Part shown: positions 27,248 through 34,551 of the stretch, piece after piece
How the letters are laid out: each line of letters opens with the position of its first letter
How positions within the stretch are numbered: position 1 is the first letter of the stretch
Assembly: GCF_001651035.1 (NCBI RefSeq)
Contig: NZ_LXRG01000043.1
Location: forward strand, 1 to 34,551
DNA: 34,551 bases
Reading direction: 5' to 3'
Source: Halomonas sp. ALS9
Lineage (GTDB): Bacteria > Pseudomonadota > Gammaproteobacteria > Pseudomonadales > Halomonadaceae
Translations under genes and position numbers: made by a program
The notes under the pieces: generated by a model
Database searches by the model: none
Seen by the model: only the letters and a program-made list of their open reading frames with translations
What the model was told of the DNA's origin: nothing

Positions 27248-27793
27248 ATGAGCAGTGTATTAAGGCGCTATCAAGGTATGGAGCCCCAATTGGGCGAGCG
27301 CGTTTATATTGATCCGGCCAGTGTGGTCATCGGTGACGTGGTGCTGGGCGATGACTGCTCCGTGTGGCCGATGACAGTGATCCGTGGCGATATGCATCGC
27401 ATTCGCATCGGCGCACGTACCAGCGTGCAGGATGGCAGTGTGCTGCATATTACCCATGCCAGTGACTTCAGCCCGGACGGTTTTCCGCTCACCATTGGTG
27501 ATGATGTCACCATCGGCCATAAAGCGATTCTGCATGGCTGCACCCTGGGAAGCCGGATTCTTGTCGGTATGGGCGCGATTGTGATGGATGGCGCGGTCGT
27601 TGAAGATGAGGTGATCATTGCCGCGGGCGCCGTGGTAACGCCGGGCAAGCATTTGGAAAGTGGCTATGTGTATGCTGGTAACCCTGCCAAAGCACTGCGT
27701 CCGCTGAAAGATAAGGAGCGCGCGTTCTTCCCTTACACTGCAGGCAACTACGTTAAATTAAAAGATCGCTTTCTGGCCGAACCCTCCCTTTAG
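27248..27793 (+). CDS. yrdA: Gamma-carbonic-anhydrase-like hexapeptide-repeat protein
   Basis: The 181-residue protein is a left-handed beta-helix built from hexapeptide repeats (IGDVVLGDDCSVWP, IGARTSVQDGSVLH, IGDDVTIGHKAILHG, VGMGAIVMDGAVVED). His70, His91 and His96 match the trimer's metal ligands, and the C-terminus AGNPAKALRPL and NYVKLKDRF resembles E. coli YrdA. True carbonic anhydrase activity is uncertain; many YrdA proteins show little. The start at 27248 has AGGAG ahead; the frame is open 15 codons further up. It follows the NSS symporter by 75 bases and may be read from the same transcript. Confidence 0.92.
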   Translation: MSSVLRRYQGMEPQLGERVYIDPASVVIGDVVLGDDCSVWPMTVIRGDMHRIRIGARTSVQDGSVLHITHASDFSPDGFPLTIGDDVTIGHKAILHGCTLGSRILVGMGAIVMDGAVVEDEVIIAAGAVVTPGKHLESGYVYAGNPAKALRPLKDKERAFFPYTAGNYVKLKDRFLAEPSL

Positions 27794-27810
27794 CTATCTT
27801 GTCTAATCAA

Positions 27811-27840
27811 TGCTAAGCAGTTGGCCTAGCAACCTTTTTT
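27811..27840 (+). terminator. Moderate intrinsic terminator after yrdA
   Basis: TGCTA (27811-27815) pairs with TAGCA (27827-27831), with one mismatch then two more pairs inside and a 5-base loop. ACC and six T residues follow. The stem is short, so strength is uncertain. Confidence 0.45.
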
Positions 27841-27920
27841 CTTCATTAGCCATGTCGCGGATAGTAAAAGTCTGTTAATTTATACAGTTTTCTGTTTTGC
27901 AGACTTTGGGATGCCGCGTC

Positions 27921-28592
27921 ATGGCTAATTTTCGCACGCATATTACGGTGGCAGCGGCGGGCGGCATGCTGGTAGCTTACGCAGGCTGGAAAGGCCAATG
28001 GTGGCCGCCCTCCCAGGCGGTGGTGATGATTGCACTGGTTACGTTCGGGGGGATTTTGCCCGATATCGATGCCGATCGATCCCACTCTATCCGCTTGATA
28101 TTCAATCTTCTTTCGGTGCCCGCTCTGGTATTGGGCGTCCTGTTGCTGCAGCCATGGTTGACGCCGGGAGCGTTGTTGATTGCCTGCGGTGGGATCTATT
28201 TCAGCGTGCGCTATTTGGCGGGGGTGCTGTTCTCGCGCTTTACCGTGCACCGTGGTATTTGGCACTCGCTGCTAGCGGGTGGGCTATGTAGTCTGCTCAC
28301 CGCTGCGCTAAGTTTTAATTTACTCAACCAGCCAGCGTGGCTGGCTTGGTCTCATGGGGCTGCCACGCTGGTAGGGTTTTTGATCCACTTGTGTTTGGAT
28401 GAGATATACAGCGTTGACCTTGAAGGCGCGCGGCTTAAGCGCTCGTTTGGAACGGCGCTTAAGCTAGGCGATAGCCGTCGGCCAATGTCCAATCTGCTCA
28501 TGCTGATTGCGACACTGACCTTGGTGCCTTGGGCGCCGCCCTGGTCGGTACTGGGCGAGTTGCTGCATCAGGGCTCGCTGCTGTGGCGATAG
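27921..28592 (+). CDS. DUF457 / YdjM-type inner-membrane metal-dependent hydrolase-like protein
   Basis: The 223-residue protein has about five hydrophobic segments and the conserved pattern N-terminal FRTHITVAAAGG, then GGILPDIDADRSHS, HRGIWHSLLAG and FLIHLCLDEIYSVD. The spaced His and Asp residues are typical of the YdjM / YfhO-like metal-dependent hydrolase group, whose activity is undefined (E. coli YdjM is LexA-controlled). The start at 27921 (MANFRTH) has a weak GGGAT site and is chosen by similarity. Its last 25 bases overlap the convergent dctD-like gene. Confidence 0.82.
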   Translation: MANFRTHITVAAAGGMLVAYAGWKGQWWPPSQAVVMIALVTFGGILPDIDADRSHSIRLIFNLLSVPALVLGVLLLQPWLTPGALLIACGGIYFSVRYLAGVLFSRFTVHRGIWHSLLAGGLCSLLTAALSFNLLNQPAWLAWSHGAATLVGFLIHLCLDEIYSVDLEGARLKRSFGTALKLGDSRRPMSNLLMLIATLTLVPWAPPWSVLGELLHQGSLLWR

Positions 28593-29950
28593 TCATCGGC
28601 ATGGAGGCCATGTTTTTTAAGCTTGTCGTAAAACGTTTTGCGTGGAATGCCCAAGTGGCGGCATACGTCGGTTACCCGGCCATGGTGGCGCGACAGCGAT
28701 TGGCTGATCAGGCTCTTTTCAAACAGCTCTACCTGGCGCGGTAGGGTGGGCTCTTCGGTATCGGCGTTGACCCCTTCCAGCAGCGCATCCAAACGATAGT
28801 CAAAGGCCGCGCCTAACAGCACGTAGCGCTCGGCAAGGTTGCGTAGCTCGCGCACGTTACCGGGCCAATCATGAGCCAACAGCGCGGCAATCGCAGGGCT
28901 ATCGAGGGTCGGTGCTTCCAGCCCGCTGCGGTTGGCAGCGACCACGGCAAAATGCTGGAACAGTAAGGGAATATCCTCACGCCGCTCGCGCAGAGCGGGT
29001 AGCGGCAGGGTGACCACGTTTAGCCGGTAGTAAAGATCCTCGCGGAAGTGCCCCTCTTCGGAAGCGGTTTTGAGATCCACCTTGGTGGCCGCGATGACGC
29101 GGATATCAAGCGGCACGGTTTCATTGGCGCCGAGCCGTTCGACGCTGCGCTCCTGCAGTACTCGCAGCAGTTTGACTTGCAGCGCCATGGGCATCGATTC
29201 AATCTCATCCAAAAACACCGTGCCACCGTTAGCGTGCTCGAACTTGCCGATGCGCCGCTCTACGGCACCTGTGAAGGCGCCTTTTTCGTGGCCAAACAAC
29301 TCGGACTCAATGGTGTTCTCGGGCACCGCGCCGCAGTTAATCGCCATAAAGGGGCTGTTACGCCGCCCGCTGCGTTCGTGAATCGCGCGGGCCACTAAGT
29401 CTTTACCAGTGCCGGTCTCACCAAACAGCAGTACATCGGCTTCGACTTGGCTGATGCGCTGGATCATGGCGGCCAGCCGCGAAATGATCGGCGTGCGGCC
29501 CACCAGCCGCGGCCCTAACGCGGCTTGCTGCACCTCCAACTCTGCTTTAAGACGGTGGTTTTCCAAGCTAAGCTGGCGCTTTTCTATGCCTCGGCGCACC
29601 ACATCCAGCAGTTGATCACCGGCAAACGGCTTCTCGAGAAAATCCCAGGCCCCGGCACGCATAGCTTCTACGGCCGTGGAGATATCGCCGTGGCCGGTAA
29701 TTAAGATGATGGGCAGCGTGGCGTCGCGGCTGTGCAGCTCATGGAGCAGCGCCATGCCATCCATTCCCGGCATGCGTATGTCACTGACAATGACCCCCGG
29801 AAAGTCAGGCGTCAATGCCGCCAACGCTTGCTCTGCTGATTCAAAACAGTATGGCGTATAGCCGGCAAGTTCGAGGGTTTGGCTGGCGGTGATCCGCAGA
29901 TGCGGTTCGTCGTCGATCACCATGACCGGCAGCGTCGACGGCTCATGCAT
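28568..29950 (-). CDS. dctD: DctD-family sigma-54 response regulator
   Basis: The 460-residue regulator has a receiver domain (acid pair DDE at 13-15, phosphoacceptor Asp57 in VSDIRMPGMDG, Lys107), an AAA+ domain with Walker A GETGTGKD (177-184), GAFTGA (224-229) for contacting sigma-54, Walker B VFLDE (245-249), and a Fis-type helix-turn-helix (VTDVCRHLGIPRKTFYDKLKKHG). It should be phosphorylated by the kinase encoded just upstream and open sigma-54 promoters with ATP. The name rests on resemblance to C4-dicarboxylate DctD. It overlaps the kinase gene by eight bases and the convergent DUF457 gene by 25. Confidence 0.9.
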   Translation of the reverse strand: MHEPSTLPVMVIDDEPHLRITASQTLELAGYTPYCFESAEQALAALTPDFPGVIVSDIRMPGMDGMALLHELHSRDATLPIILITGHGDISTAVEAMRAGAWDFLEKPFAGDQLLDVVRRGIEKRQLSLENHRLKAELEVQQAALGPRLVGRTPIISRLAAMIQRISQVEADVLLFGETGTGKDLVARAIHERSGRRNSPFMAINCGAVPENTIESELFGHEKGAFTGAVERRIGKFEHANGGTVFLDEIESMPMALQVKLLRVLQERSVERLGANETVPLDIRVIAATKVDLKTASEEGHFREDLYYRLNVVTLPLPALRERREDIPLLFQHFAVVAANRSGLEAPTLDSPAIAALLAHDWPGNVRELRNLAERYVLLGAAFDYRLDALLEGVNADTEEPTLPRQVELFEKSLISQSLSRHHGRVTDVCRHLGIPRKTFYDKLKKHGLHADDYRHSSEP

Positions 29951-31865
29951 AAGTAGGGCTCTCCTGGGTGTGGGTTAACGGTGAGTGGGGCAGTGTAATG
30001 GTGAAGCGGGCGCCACCCTCGGGCTGATTAGCCGCCTGCAGTTTGCCGCCTAAATCGTCCATGATACGCGACGAGATCGAGAGCCCCAGGCCTAAACCGC
30101 TCCCCGGCGCTTTGGTGGTAAAAAAGGGTTCAAAAATCTGCCCTATGTGCTCCTCGGGGATGCCGGGGCCATTATCGCTAACGCTAATAATGACCTGCTG
30201 CTGGTAGCTATGGGCGCCCAGCGTCAGCTGTGGCGCGGGTACGCCTTTCATCGCCTGCAGCGCATTGCCGATTAGATTCACCAATACCTGCTCCAGGCGT
30301 ACTAGGTCACCTTTGACCCATAGCGTTTCAGCGGGCCAATCCTGAACAATAGTGATATTGCCTTCGCGCAGGCGGCTTTGAAATAGGCGTAGGGCGTAGT
30401 CGATACAGGCTTGTACCGAAATAGTTTCCTGGCGCTCGCTGCTCTTACGCGAAAACTGGCGCAGCTGCGCGCTGATATCCGCCATACGTTCGGTTAGCTC
30501 AACAATCTGTTCAAGGTTGGCATCCGCCTTGTCGTGGCGGGCCAGTTCCATAAACCGACGGGCGTTTTCAGCGTAGGCGCGTATAGCTGCCAGTGGCTGG
30601 TTAAGCTCATGGTTAATACCCGCAGCAAGTTGCCCCAGTACTGCAAGTTTAGCCGCTTGAATCAGCTCATCCTGGGTCTGGCGCAAGTTGGCTTCAGCGC
30701 GGCGGCGTTCCTCGATTTCATCCGAAAGGCGTTGGTTGCTGGCCACCAGGTCACGGGTACGGCGTTCGACGCTGATCTCAAGTTCGTCACGAACGCGGGC
30801 CAGGGTGTTGCGCTCCCGTTCGGCAAACGCTTCACGCTCACGGCGTAGCCGCAGGCGCTGCCAGCCAATACCCGCGCCGAGAGTGACCATGCCGTAAAGA
30901 CCGCCCGCCATCAGGGCAGCGATCCACTGGGCACTAAGCACTGGTGTGAGCGGCTTTAAAATATGCATTTGCCAACCAAACTCGGGGACATGCCGGGTCA
31001 GGCTCAGGTAGTCGCCATTGCTTAGCGGGCCCTGGGAGAAACTGACTAATTGGCTACCCTGGCGGTAAGGCGCATCAACTTCAATACCCGATGGCGTCAA
31101 CGGCTCCATGGCATAGCGGCGCGTTGCCCGCAGGCTTTGGCGTTGCTCATTAGTAAGCGGGTAGAGCGCGTTCATGCGCAGCTCGGGATGGCTGGCCATA
31201 AAGATAATGTCGTCACTATCGGTGACAAAGAGCTCGGCATCCTGCTCTGCCCAGCTCTCTTCAACGTCATCTAACAGTACTTTAACCACAAGGACGCCGT
31301 CTGGCTGTGCGTCGGGTGAGGTGTTGTCTAGCCACACGGGGGACGAAAAGTAGTAGCCCCGCTCAAGCGACTTGATGCCTAAGCCAAAAAAGCGCCCCTG
31401 TCCGCCGGCAATGGCATCGGTGTAATAGGAACGAAACGCATAGTTCTGGCCAATAAAGGTGTTTGGACGGTGCCAATTACTGGCGGCGATCGTGTCACCA
31501 TCGCGATTGAGTAAATAGACGTCTGAAACCCCCGCTGTAAAGCGGAAACGATCCAGCAGCATATTGAGCGGCATTGGGTCTTGGCTATCGGGAGAGGCCA
31601 AAAAGCGCTGCACGCCTTCCCGGGTAGCCAGCATTTGCGGTAGGTAGTCGTAGCGCAGTAAATAGCCGTTTAAGTTGGCAGCAGACAGGCGCAACTCGTT
31701 TTCTGCTTCGTCCTGTAAGTTAGAAAGCGCTTGTTCACGAGCCAGCTGGGCGGCTTGCCACATGCAAAAAAGCAAGCCGAGCGCAATGAGCACCAGCCAC
31801 AGGCGTCGCCAGCGTGGCGGTAAAGGGGCCGGTGCTTGGCTGTTGATGCCAGCAGCGCTATTCAT
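29943..31865 (-). CDS. dctB: DctB-family sensor histidine kinase
   Basis: The 640-residue kinase has a membrane segment near 21-37, a periplasmic region of about 270 residues resembling double-Cache sensors (FRFTAGVSDVYLLNRDGDTIAASNW, YYFSSPVWLD), a second membrane segment near 310-330, a coiled-coil linker, and a kinase core. The H-box is LAAGINHELNQPLAAIRAYAE with His419; N-box VLVNLIGNALQAM and G-boxes DNGPGIPEEHIGQIFEPFFTTK, SGLGLGLSIS follow. The layout matches DctB, which senses C4-dicarboxylates, but the ligand here could be another acid. It overlaps lldR by four bases and dctD by eight. Confidence 0.9.
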   Translation of the reverse strand: MNSAAGINSQAPAPLPPRWRRLWLVLIALGLLFCMWQAAQLAREQALSNLQDEAENELRLSAANLNGYLLRYDYLPQMLATREGVQRFLASPDSQDPMPLNMLLDRFRFTAGVSDVYLLNRDGDTIAASNWHRPNTFIGQNYAFRSYYTDAIAGGQGRFFGLGIKSLERGYYFSSPVWLDNTSPDAQPDGVLVVKVLLDDVEESWAEQDAELFVTDSDDIIFMASHPELRMNALYPLTNEQRQSLRATRRYAMEPLTPSGIEVDAPYRQGSQLVSFSQGPLSNGDYLSLTRHVPEFGWQMHILKPLTPVLSAQWIAALMAGGLYGMVTLGAGIGWQRLRLRREREAFAERERNTLARVRDELEISVERRTRDLVASNQRLSDEIEERRRAEANLRQTQDELIQAAKLAVLGQLAAGINHELNQPLAAIRAYAENARRFMELARHDKADANLEQIVELTERMADISAQLRQFSRKSSERQETISVQACIDYALRLFQSRLREGNITIVQDWPAETLWVKGDLVRLEQVLVNLIGNALQAMKGVPAPQLTLGAHSYQQQVIISVSDNGPGIPEEHIGQIFEPFFTTKAPGSGLGLGLSISSRIMDDLGGKLQAANQPEGGARFTITLPHSPLTHTQESPTYA

Positions 31866-32635
31866 GCCGATGTCTTACCACTGCCTTGGGCACGTCGAAG
31901 GGCGCGCTGAGCCCGTGTCTCAGCTCTTGCCATCTCAAGCAGGCCTTCTTCAACAAATACCAAATGTTCATGGGCGCGAGCACGGGCATCTTCAGCCCGC
32001 CCTTCCAAAATGGCATTGAGCAGGGCGCGGTGCTGCTGCATTAACTGGCTGCGCGAACCTTCCTTGGCGAATAAATGAGCCAAGTTACTCACAATGCTCT
32101 TCTCTAGCAGATGGAAAATGCCACGGATAGTATGCAGCAGCAGAACATTATGGGCGGCTTCGGCAATGGCTAGGTGAAAAGCGGCATCTAGTTTAGCTTC
32201 CTGGATGGGATCCGCCCCTGCAAAGCCTCCGTCGAGTTCCTCAAAGCGCTGGATCAGGACGGCTTTATCCGCGGGTGTAGAGCGTAGCGCGGCGTAGTAG
32301 GCGGATATCCCTTCCATGGCGTCGCGGAATTCGAGTAAATCCAGATTGAACTCGTCGTGACGGGAAAGCATTTCCAGCAACGGGTCGGTATAGCCATTGC
32401 TGAGGTCGTCGTTGACAAAGGTGCCGCCGCCTTGGCGGCTGGTCAGTAAGCCTCGAGCGGCTAATTGCTGGATAGCTTCTCGTAAAGAGGGGCGTGAGAC
32501 ACCAAACCGTTCGGCTAACTCACGTTCAGGGGGTAAGCGCTGACCTGGTTTTAGGCTGCCTTCCAGCATCATGGCTTCTAAGCGCTCAGTGATAACATCG
32601 GCCAAGCGCTGTTGGCGGAGCGGTGGATAGCTCAT
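31862..32635 (-). CDS. lldR: GntR/FadR-family repressor, LldR-like
   Basis: The 257-residue regulator has an N-terminal winged helix (LPPERELAERFGVSRPSLREAIQQLAARGLLTSRQGGGTFV) and a C-terminal FCD helical domain whose metal-site residues appear as Asp149 and His153 (KLDAAFHLAIAEAAHN) plus later histidines. FCD regulators sense small acids; adjacency to lldD and two AATTGGT-type palindromes suggest lactate control like E. coli LldR. It is the first gene of lldR-dctB-dctD, overlapping dctB by four bases. An operator 30 bases upstream suggests autorepression. Confidence 0.86.
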   Translation of the reverse strand: MSYPPLRQQRLADVITERLEAMMLEGSLKPGQRLPPERELAERFGVSRPSLREAIQQLAARGLLTSRQGGGTFVNDDLSNGYTDPLLEMLSRHDEFNLDLLEFRDAMEGISAYYAALRSTPADKAVLIQRFEELDGGFAGADPIQEAKLDAAFHLAIAEAAHNVLLLHTIRGIFHLLEKSIVSNLAHLFAKEGSRSQLMQQHRALLNAILEGRAEDARARAHEHLVFVEEGLLEMARAETRAQRALRRAQGSGKTSA

Positions 32636-32664
32636 ACGAAATCGCTCATGTCTAAAAGCCCTTT

Positions 32665-32681
32665 AATTGGTAAGACCAATA
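32665..32681. promoter_or_regulatory. LldR-type operator O1
   Basis: AATTGGT-AAG-ACCAATA is a 7-3-7 inverted repeat with one outer mismatch, 30 bases before the lldR start. It resembles the E. coli LldR operator core (TTGG...CCAA). Confidence 0.7.
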
Positions 32682-32843
32682 TTAAAAGCTATGAATGCTT
32701 TTCTCAAGCGCATGTAGAGCGAGAATTGGTTGGGTAGCGTTAGCTTTAATAGCACTAAAGAATGGTGTTATTAAACTAAAGTATAGCGTTTTTAAGTGTT
32801 TAAAAGCGGCATCATCGTTTAATGTTGATCATTGTTTTTTGTC

Positions 32844-32860
32844 AATTGGTAAAACCAATT
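32844..32860. promoter_or_regulatory. LldR-type operator O2
   Basis: AATTGGT-AAA-ACCAATT is a perfect 7-3-7 palindrome 50 bases before the lldD start. Its centre is 179 bases from that of O1, close to 17 helical turns. A lone half-site AATTGGT lies at 32724-32730. Confidence 0.75.
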
Positions 32861-32909
32861 TTCCACTTTGGGCGCCAGTGTTTAGCGCATCCATCGCATA
32901 GGGCTCCTC

Positions 32910-34061
32910 ATGATCATCTCAGCATCTACGGATTACCGCCAAGCCGCCAAGCGTCGTATACCTCCCTTTCTTTTTCATTATGCCGACGGTGGATCCTACG
33001 CGGAGCATACGTTGCGGCATAATGTTGAAGATCTTGCTGGCATCGCATTACGCCAGCGCGTACTAAAGGATATGTCGTCGCTGTCACTTGAAACCGAGCT
33101 GTTTGGTGAAAAGCTTGCTATGCCGATGGCGCTGGCGCCAGTGGGGCTGGCGGGCATGTACGCCAGGCGCGGGGAAGTGCAGGCGGCACGGGCGGCGGCT
33201 AATAAAGGTATACCGTTTACGCTGTCGACGGTATCGGTATGTCCTATTGATGAGGTGGCTTCGGCCATTGATCGGCCCATCTGGTTTCAGCTTTATGTGC
33301 TGAAAGACCGGGGTTTTATGAAGCATGTGCTGGAGAAGGCCAAGGCTGCTGGCGTCAAGACGCTGATTTTCACTGTTGATATGCCTGTTCCTGGCGCGCG
33401 TTATCGCGATGCTCATTCGGGCATGAGCGGTAAGCACGGCCCGGCCCGTCGCATGCTTCAGGCTGCAATGCATCCTTTGTGGGCCTGGGATGTGGGAGTT
33501 AATGGTCGCCCCCATGATTTGGGTAACGTGTCTGATTATCGCGGTAAGCCAACGGAGCTTGAGGACTACATCGCCTGGTTGGGGGATAACTTTGATCCGT
33601 CCATCTCCTGGAAGGATTTGGAGTGGATTAGAGAGCAGTGGGATGGCCCAATGATCATTAAGGGCATACTTGACCCAGAGGATGCCCGTGACGCGGTTCG
33701 CTTCGGTGCGGACGGTATCGTCGTTTCCAACCATGGTGGCCGCCAGCTCGATGGTGTTCCCTCTACTGCACGTGCGCTGCCTGCAATTGCTGATGCTGTA
33801 AAGGGTGACTTGGCCATTTTGGCTGATTCCGGCGTGCGCAGCGGGCTCGACGTGGTGCGGATGATCGCCATGGGGGCCGACACCGTATTGATTGGGCGTG
33901 CTTTCATCTATGCGCTTGCCACTGCTGGAGAGTCCGGGGTTGCGCATTTGCTTGAGCTGTTTGAAAAAGAGATGCGGGTTGCAATGACGCTTACCGGGGC
34001 GCGTAGCATCGCCGACCTTGGGTCGGAATCACTGGTGCCAGGCTCAATCCGCGGCGCCTAA
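32910..34061 (+). CDS. lldD: L-lactate dehydrogenase (FMN, respiratory)
   Basis: The 383-residue membrane-associated flavoenzyme oxidises L-lactate to pyruvate, passing electrons to the quinone pool. It is nearly collinear with E. coli Lld[21 protein letters not shown] at the start, [74 protein letters not shown], catalytic His275 in [12 protein letters not shown], and [14 protein letters not shown]. It lacks most of the E. coli C-terminal tail. It is divergent from lldR. No lactate permease (LldP) gene is alongside. Confidence 0.96.
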   Translation: MIISASTDYRQAAKRRIPPFLFHYADGGSYAEHTLRHNVEDLAGIALRQRVLKDMSSLSLETELFGEKLAMPMALAPVGLAGMYARRGEVQAARAAANKGIPFTLSTVSVCPIDEVASAIDRPIWFQLYVLKDRGFMKHVLEKAKAAGVKTLIFTVDMPVPGARYRDAHSGMSGKHGPARRMLQAAMHPLWAWDVGVNGRPHDLGNVSDYRGKPTELEDYIAWLGDNFDPSISWKDLEWIREQWDGPMIIKGILDPEDARDAVRFGADGIVVSNHGGRQLDGVPSTARALPAIADAVKGDLAILADSGVRSGLDVVRMIAMGADTVLIGRAFIYALATAGESGVAHLLELFEKEMRVAMTLTGARSIADLGSESLVPGSIRGA

Positions 34062-34105
34062 TGAGCATTACTTACGGCTCTTTCAAAGCCTTGCTTAAAA
34101 ACCAC

Positions 34106-34134
34106 TTGCCAACCCGGCGCTGAATCCGTAAAGT
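34106..34134 (+). promoter_or_regulatory. rRNA promoter P1 (candidate)
   Basis: TTGCCA (34106-34111), a 17-base spacer and TAAAGT (34129-34134) precede a GC-rich start region. The -10 neighbourhood closely resembles that of P2, supporting a tandem promoter. The span 34062-34252 holds no gene. Confidence 0.5.
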
Positions 34135-34252
34135 ACGCATCCGCTGCCGGGGACGCCAAGCGTTACCAGCGGTGAATGAAGTGTAAAAAGCTTCGGTTTG
34201 TCAGAAAGTTAGAGCAGTCTGTATCGCTCGCTTCACTCGCTAAAAACAGCGA

Positions 34253-34280
34253 TTGACAAACACCAGGAAATGCGTAGAAT
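34253..34280 (+). promoter_or_regulatory. rRNA promoter P2
   Basis: TTGACA (34253-34258), a 16-base spacer and TAGAAT (34275-34280) form a strong sigma-70 promoter. A GC-rich discriminator (acgcc) follows, typical of stringently controlled rRNA promoters. Start near 34287. Confidence 0.85.
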
Positions 34281-34351
34281 ACGCCTTCCTCGCTGAGGCA
34301 AGCCAGTTCAACGGTTTGTAAGGTGGCTCAAGCAGTCATCGCAGCGAAACA

Positions 34352-34431
34352 GCTCTTTAACAATTTGATCAGGTAATTCATGTGGGCGCTTGCTGACGTT
34401 GGTGACAAATCACCAAATATCAAGGCAAGCG
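34352..34431 (+). promoter_or_regulatory. rRNA leader antitermination region (boxA and boxB-like hairpin)
   Basis: GCTCTTTAACA (34352-34362) matches rRNA boxA almost exactly. A long hairpin follows: CGCTTGC (34387-34393) with GCAAGCG (34425-34431), and inside it TTGGTG (34399-34404) with CACCAA (34411-34416). This is where Nus factors load for rRNA antitermination. The remaining leader to 34531 would form half of the 16S processing stem. Confidence 0.8.
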
Positions 34432-34531
34432 GTCATGACAATGTAAATTGAAATGAATTCGTTTGAACCTTGAGCCAAGTTTGGTTCGCTTCTGTCACTT
34501 TCGGGTGGCGGGTAAGAACCGCATAGATATT

Positions 34532-34551
34532 AAACTGAAGAGTTTGATCAT
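34532..34551 (+). rRNA. rrs: 16S ribosomal RNA, 5' end only
   Basis: AAACTGAAGAGTTTGATCAT is the conserved 5' end of bacterial 16S rRNA (E. coli has AAATTGAAGAGTTTGATCAT). The gene continues beyond the right edge; only 20 bases are present. Confidence 0.93.

Noticed and set aside
33084..33947. Long open frame on the minus strand inside lldD
   Set aside because: It mirrors a highly conserved enzyme gene and lacks a credible start and motifs.

Overview
This window most likely comes from a halophilic gammaproteobacterium of the Halomonadaceae (Halomonas-like). That placement is an inference from remembered protein similarity, the metK / tkt / epd / pgk / fba gene order shared with pseudomonads and relatives, and the rRNA leader. 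No database search was possible. The DNA is chromosomal, gene-dense and mostly housekeeping. I see no insertion sequences, phage genes, tRNAs or CRISPR arrays.

Layout. (1) 1-4546: dGTPase (dgt), a membrane NERD protein, a YciH/SUI1 protein, a HAD phosphatase, a very acidic secreted protein and a phasin-like protein. (2) 4643-11304, minus strand: a central-carbon cluster read tkt - lrgA - lrgB - epd - pgk - fba, ending at a strong terminator; a murein-hydrolase-exporter-like pair (LrgA/LrgB) sits inside it. (3) 11305-12834: metK, divergent from tkt, with a structured leader of three consecutive hairpins. (4) 12835-15813: a three-gene FecB/FecCD-type ABC importer. (5) 15932-19615: ligB (a DNA ligase with an export-like N-terminus), an AEC transporter and metF. 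(6) 19637-23293: a TAXI-type TRAP transporter (binding protein plus fused permease) behind what looks like a complete sigma-54 control region: enhancer palindrome, IHF-like site and -24/-12 element. (7) 23293-28592: a YheV-like zinc ribbon, prlC, an NSS sodium symporter, a gamma-carbonic-anhydrase-like protein and a DUF457-type membrane protein. (8) 28568-34061: an overlapping operon lldR - dctB - dctD divergent from lldD, with two LldR-type operators between. (9) 34062-34551: tandem promoters, boxA and leader of an rRNA operon, with only the first 20 bases of 16S rRNA present.

How the genes work together. Tkt, Epd, Pgk and Fba cover the lower glycolytic / pentose-phosphate exchange and the erythrose-4-phosphate branch to vitamin B6; MetK and MetF serve the methionine / S-adenosylmethionine cycle. 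The most interesting link is regulatory. A lactate-type GntR repressor gene overlaps a DctB/DctD-type two-component pair whose regulator carries the sigma-54 contact motif GAFTGA, and the only convincing sigma-54 promoter I found drives the TAXI-TRAP operon about 5 kb away. A joint circuit controlling uptake and oxidation of a carboxylate such as lactate is a testable inference, not a demonstrated fact.
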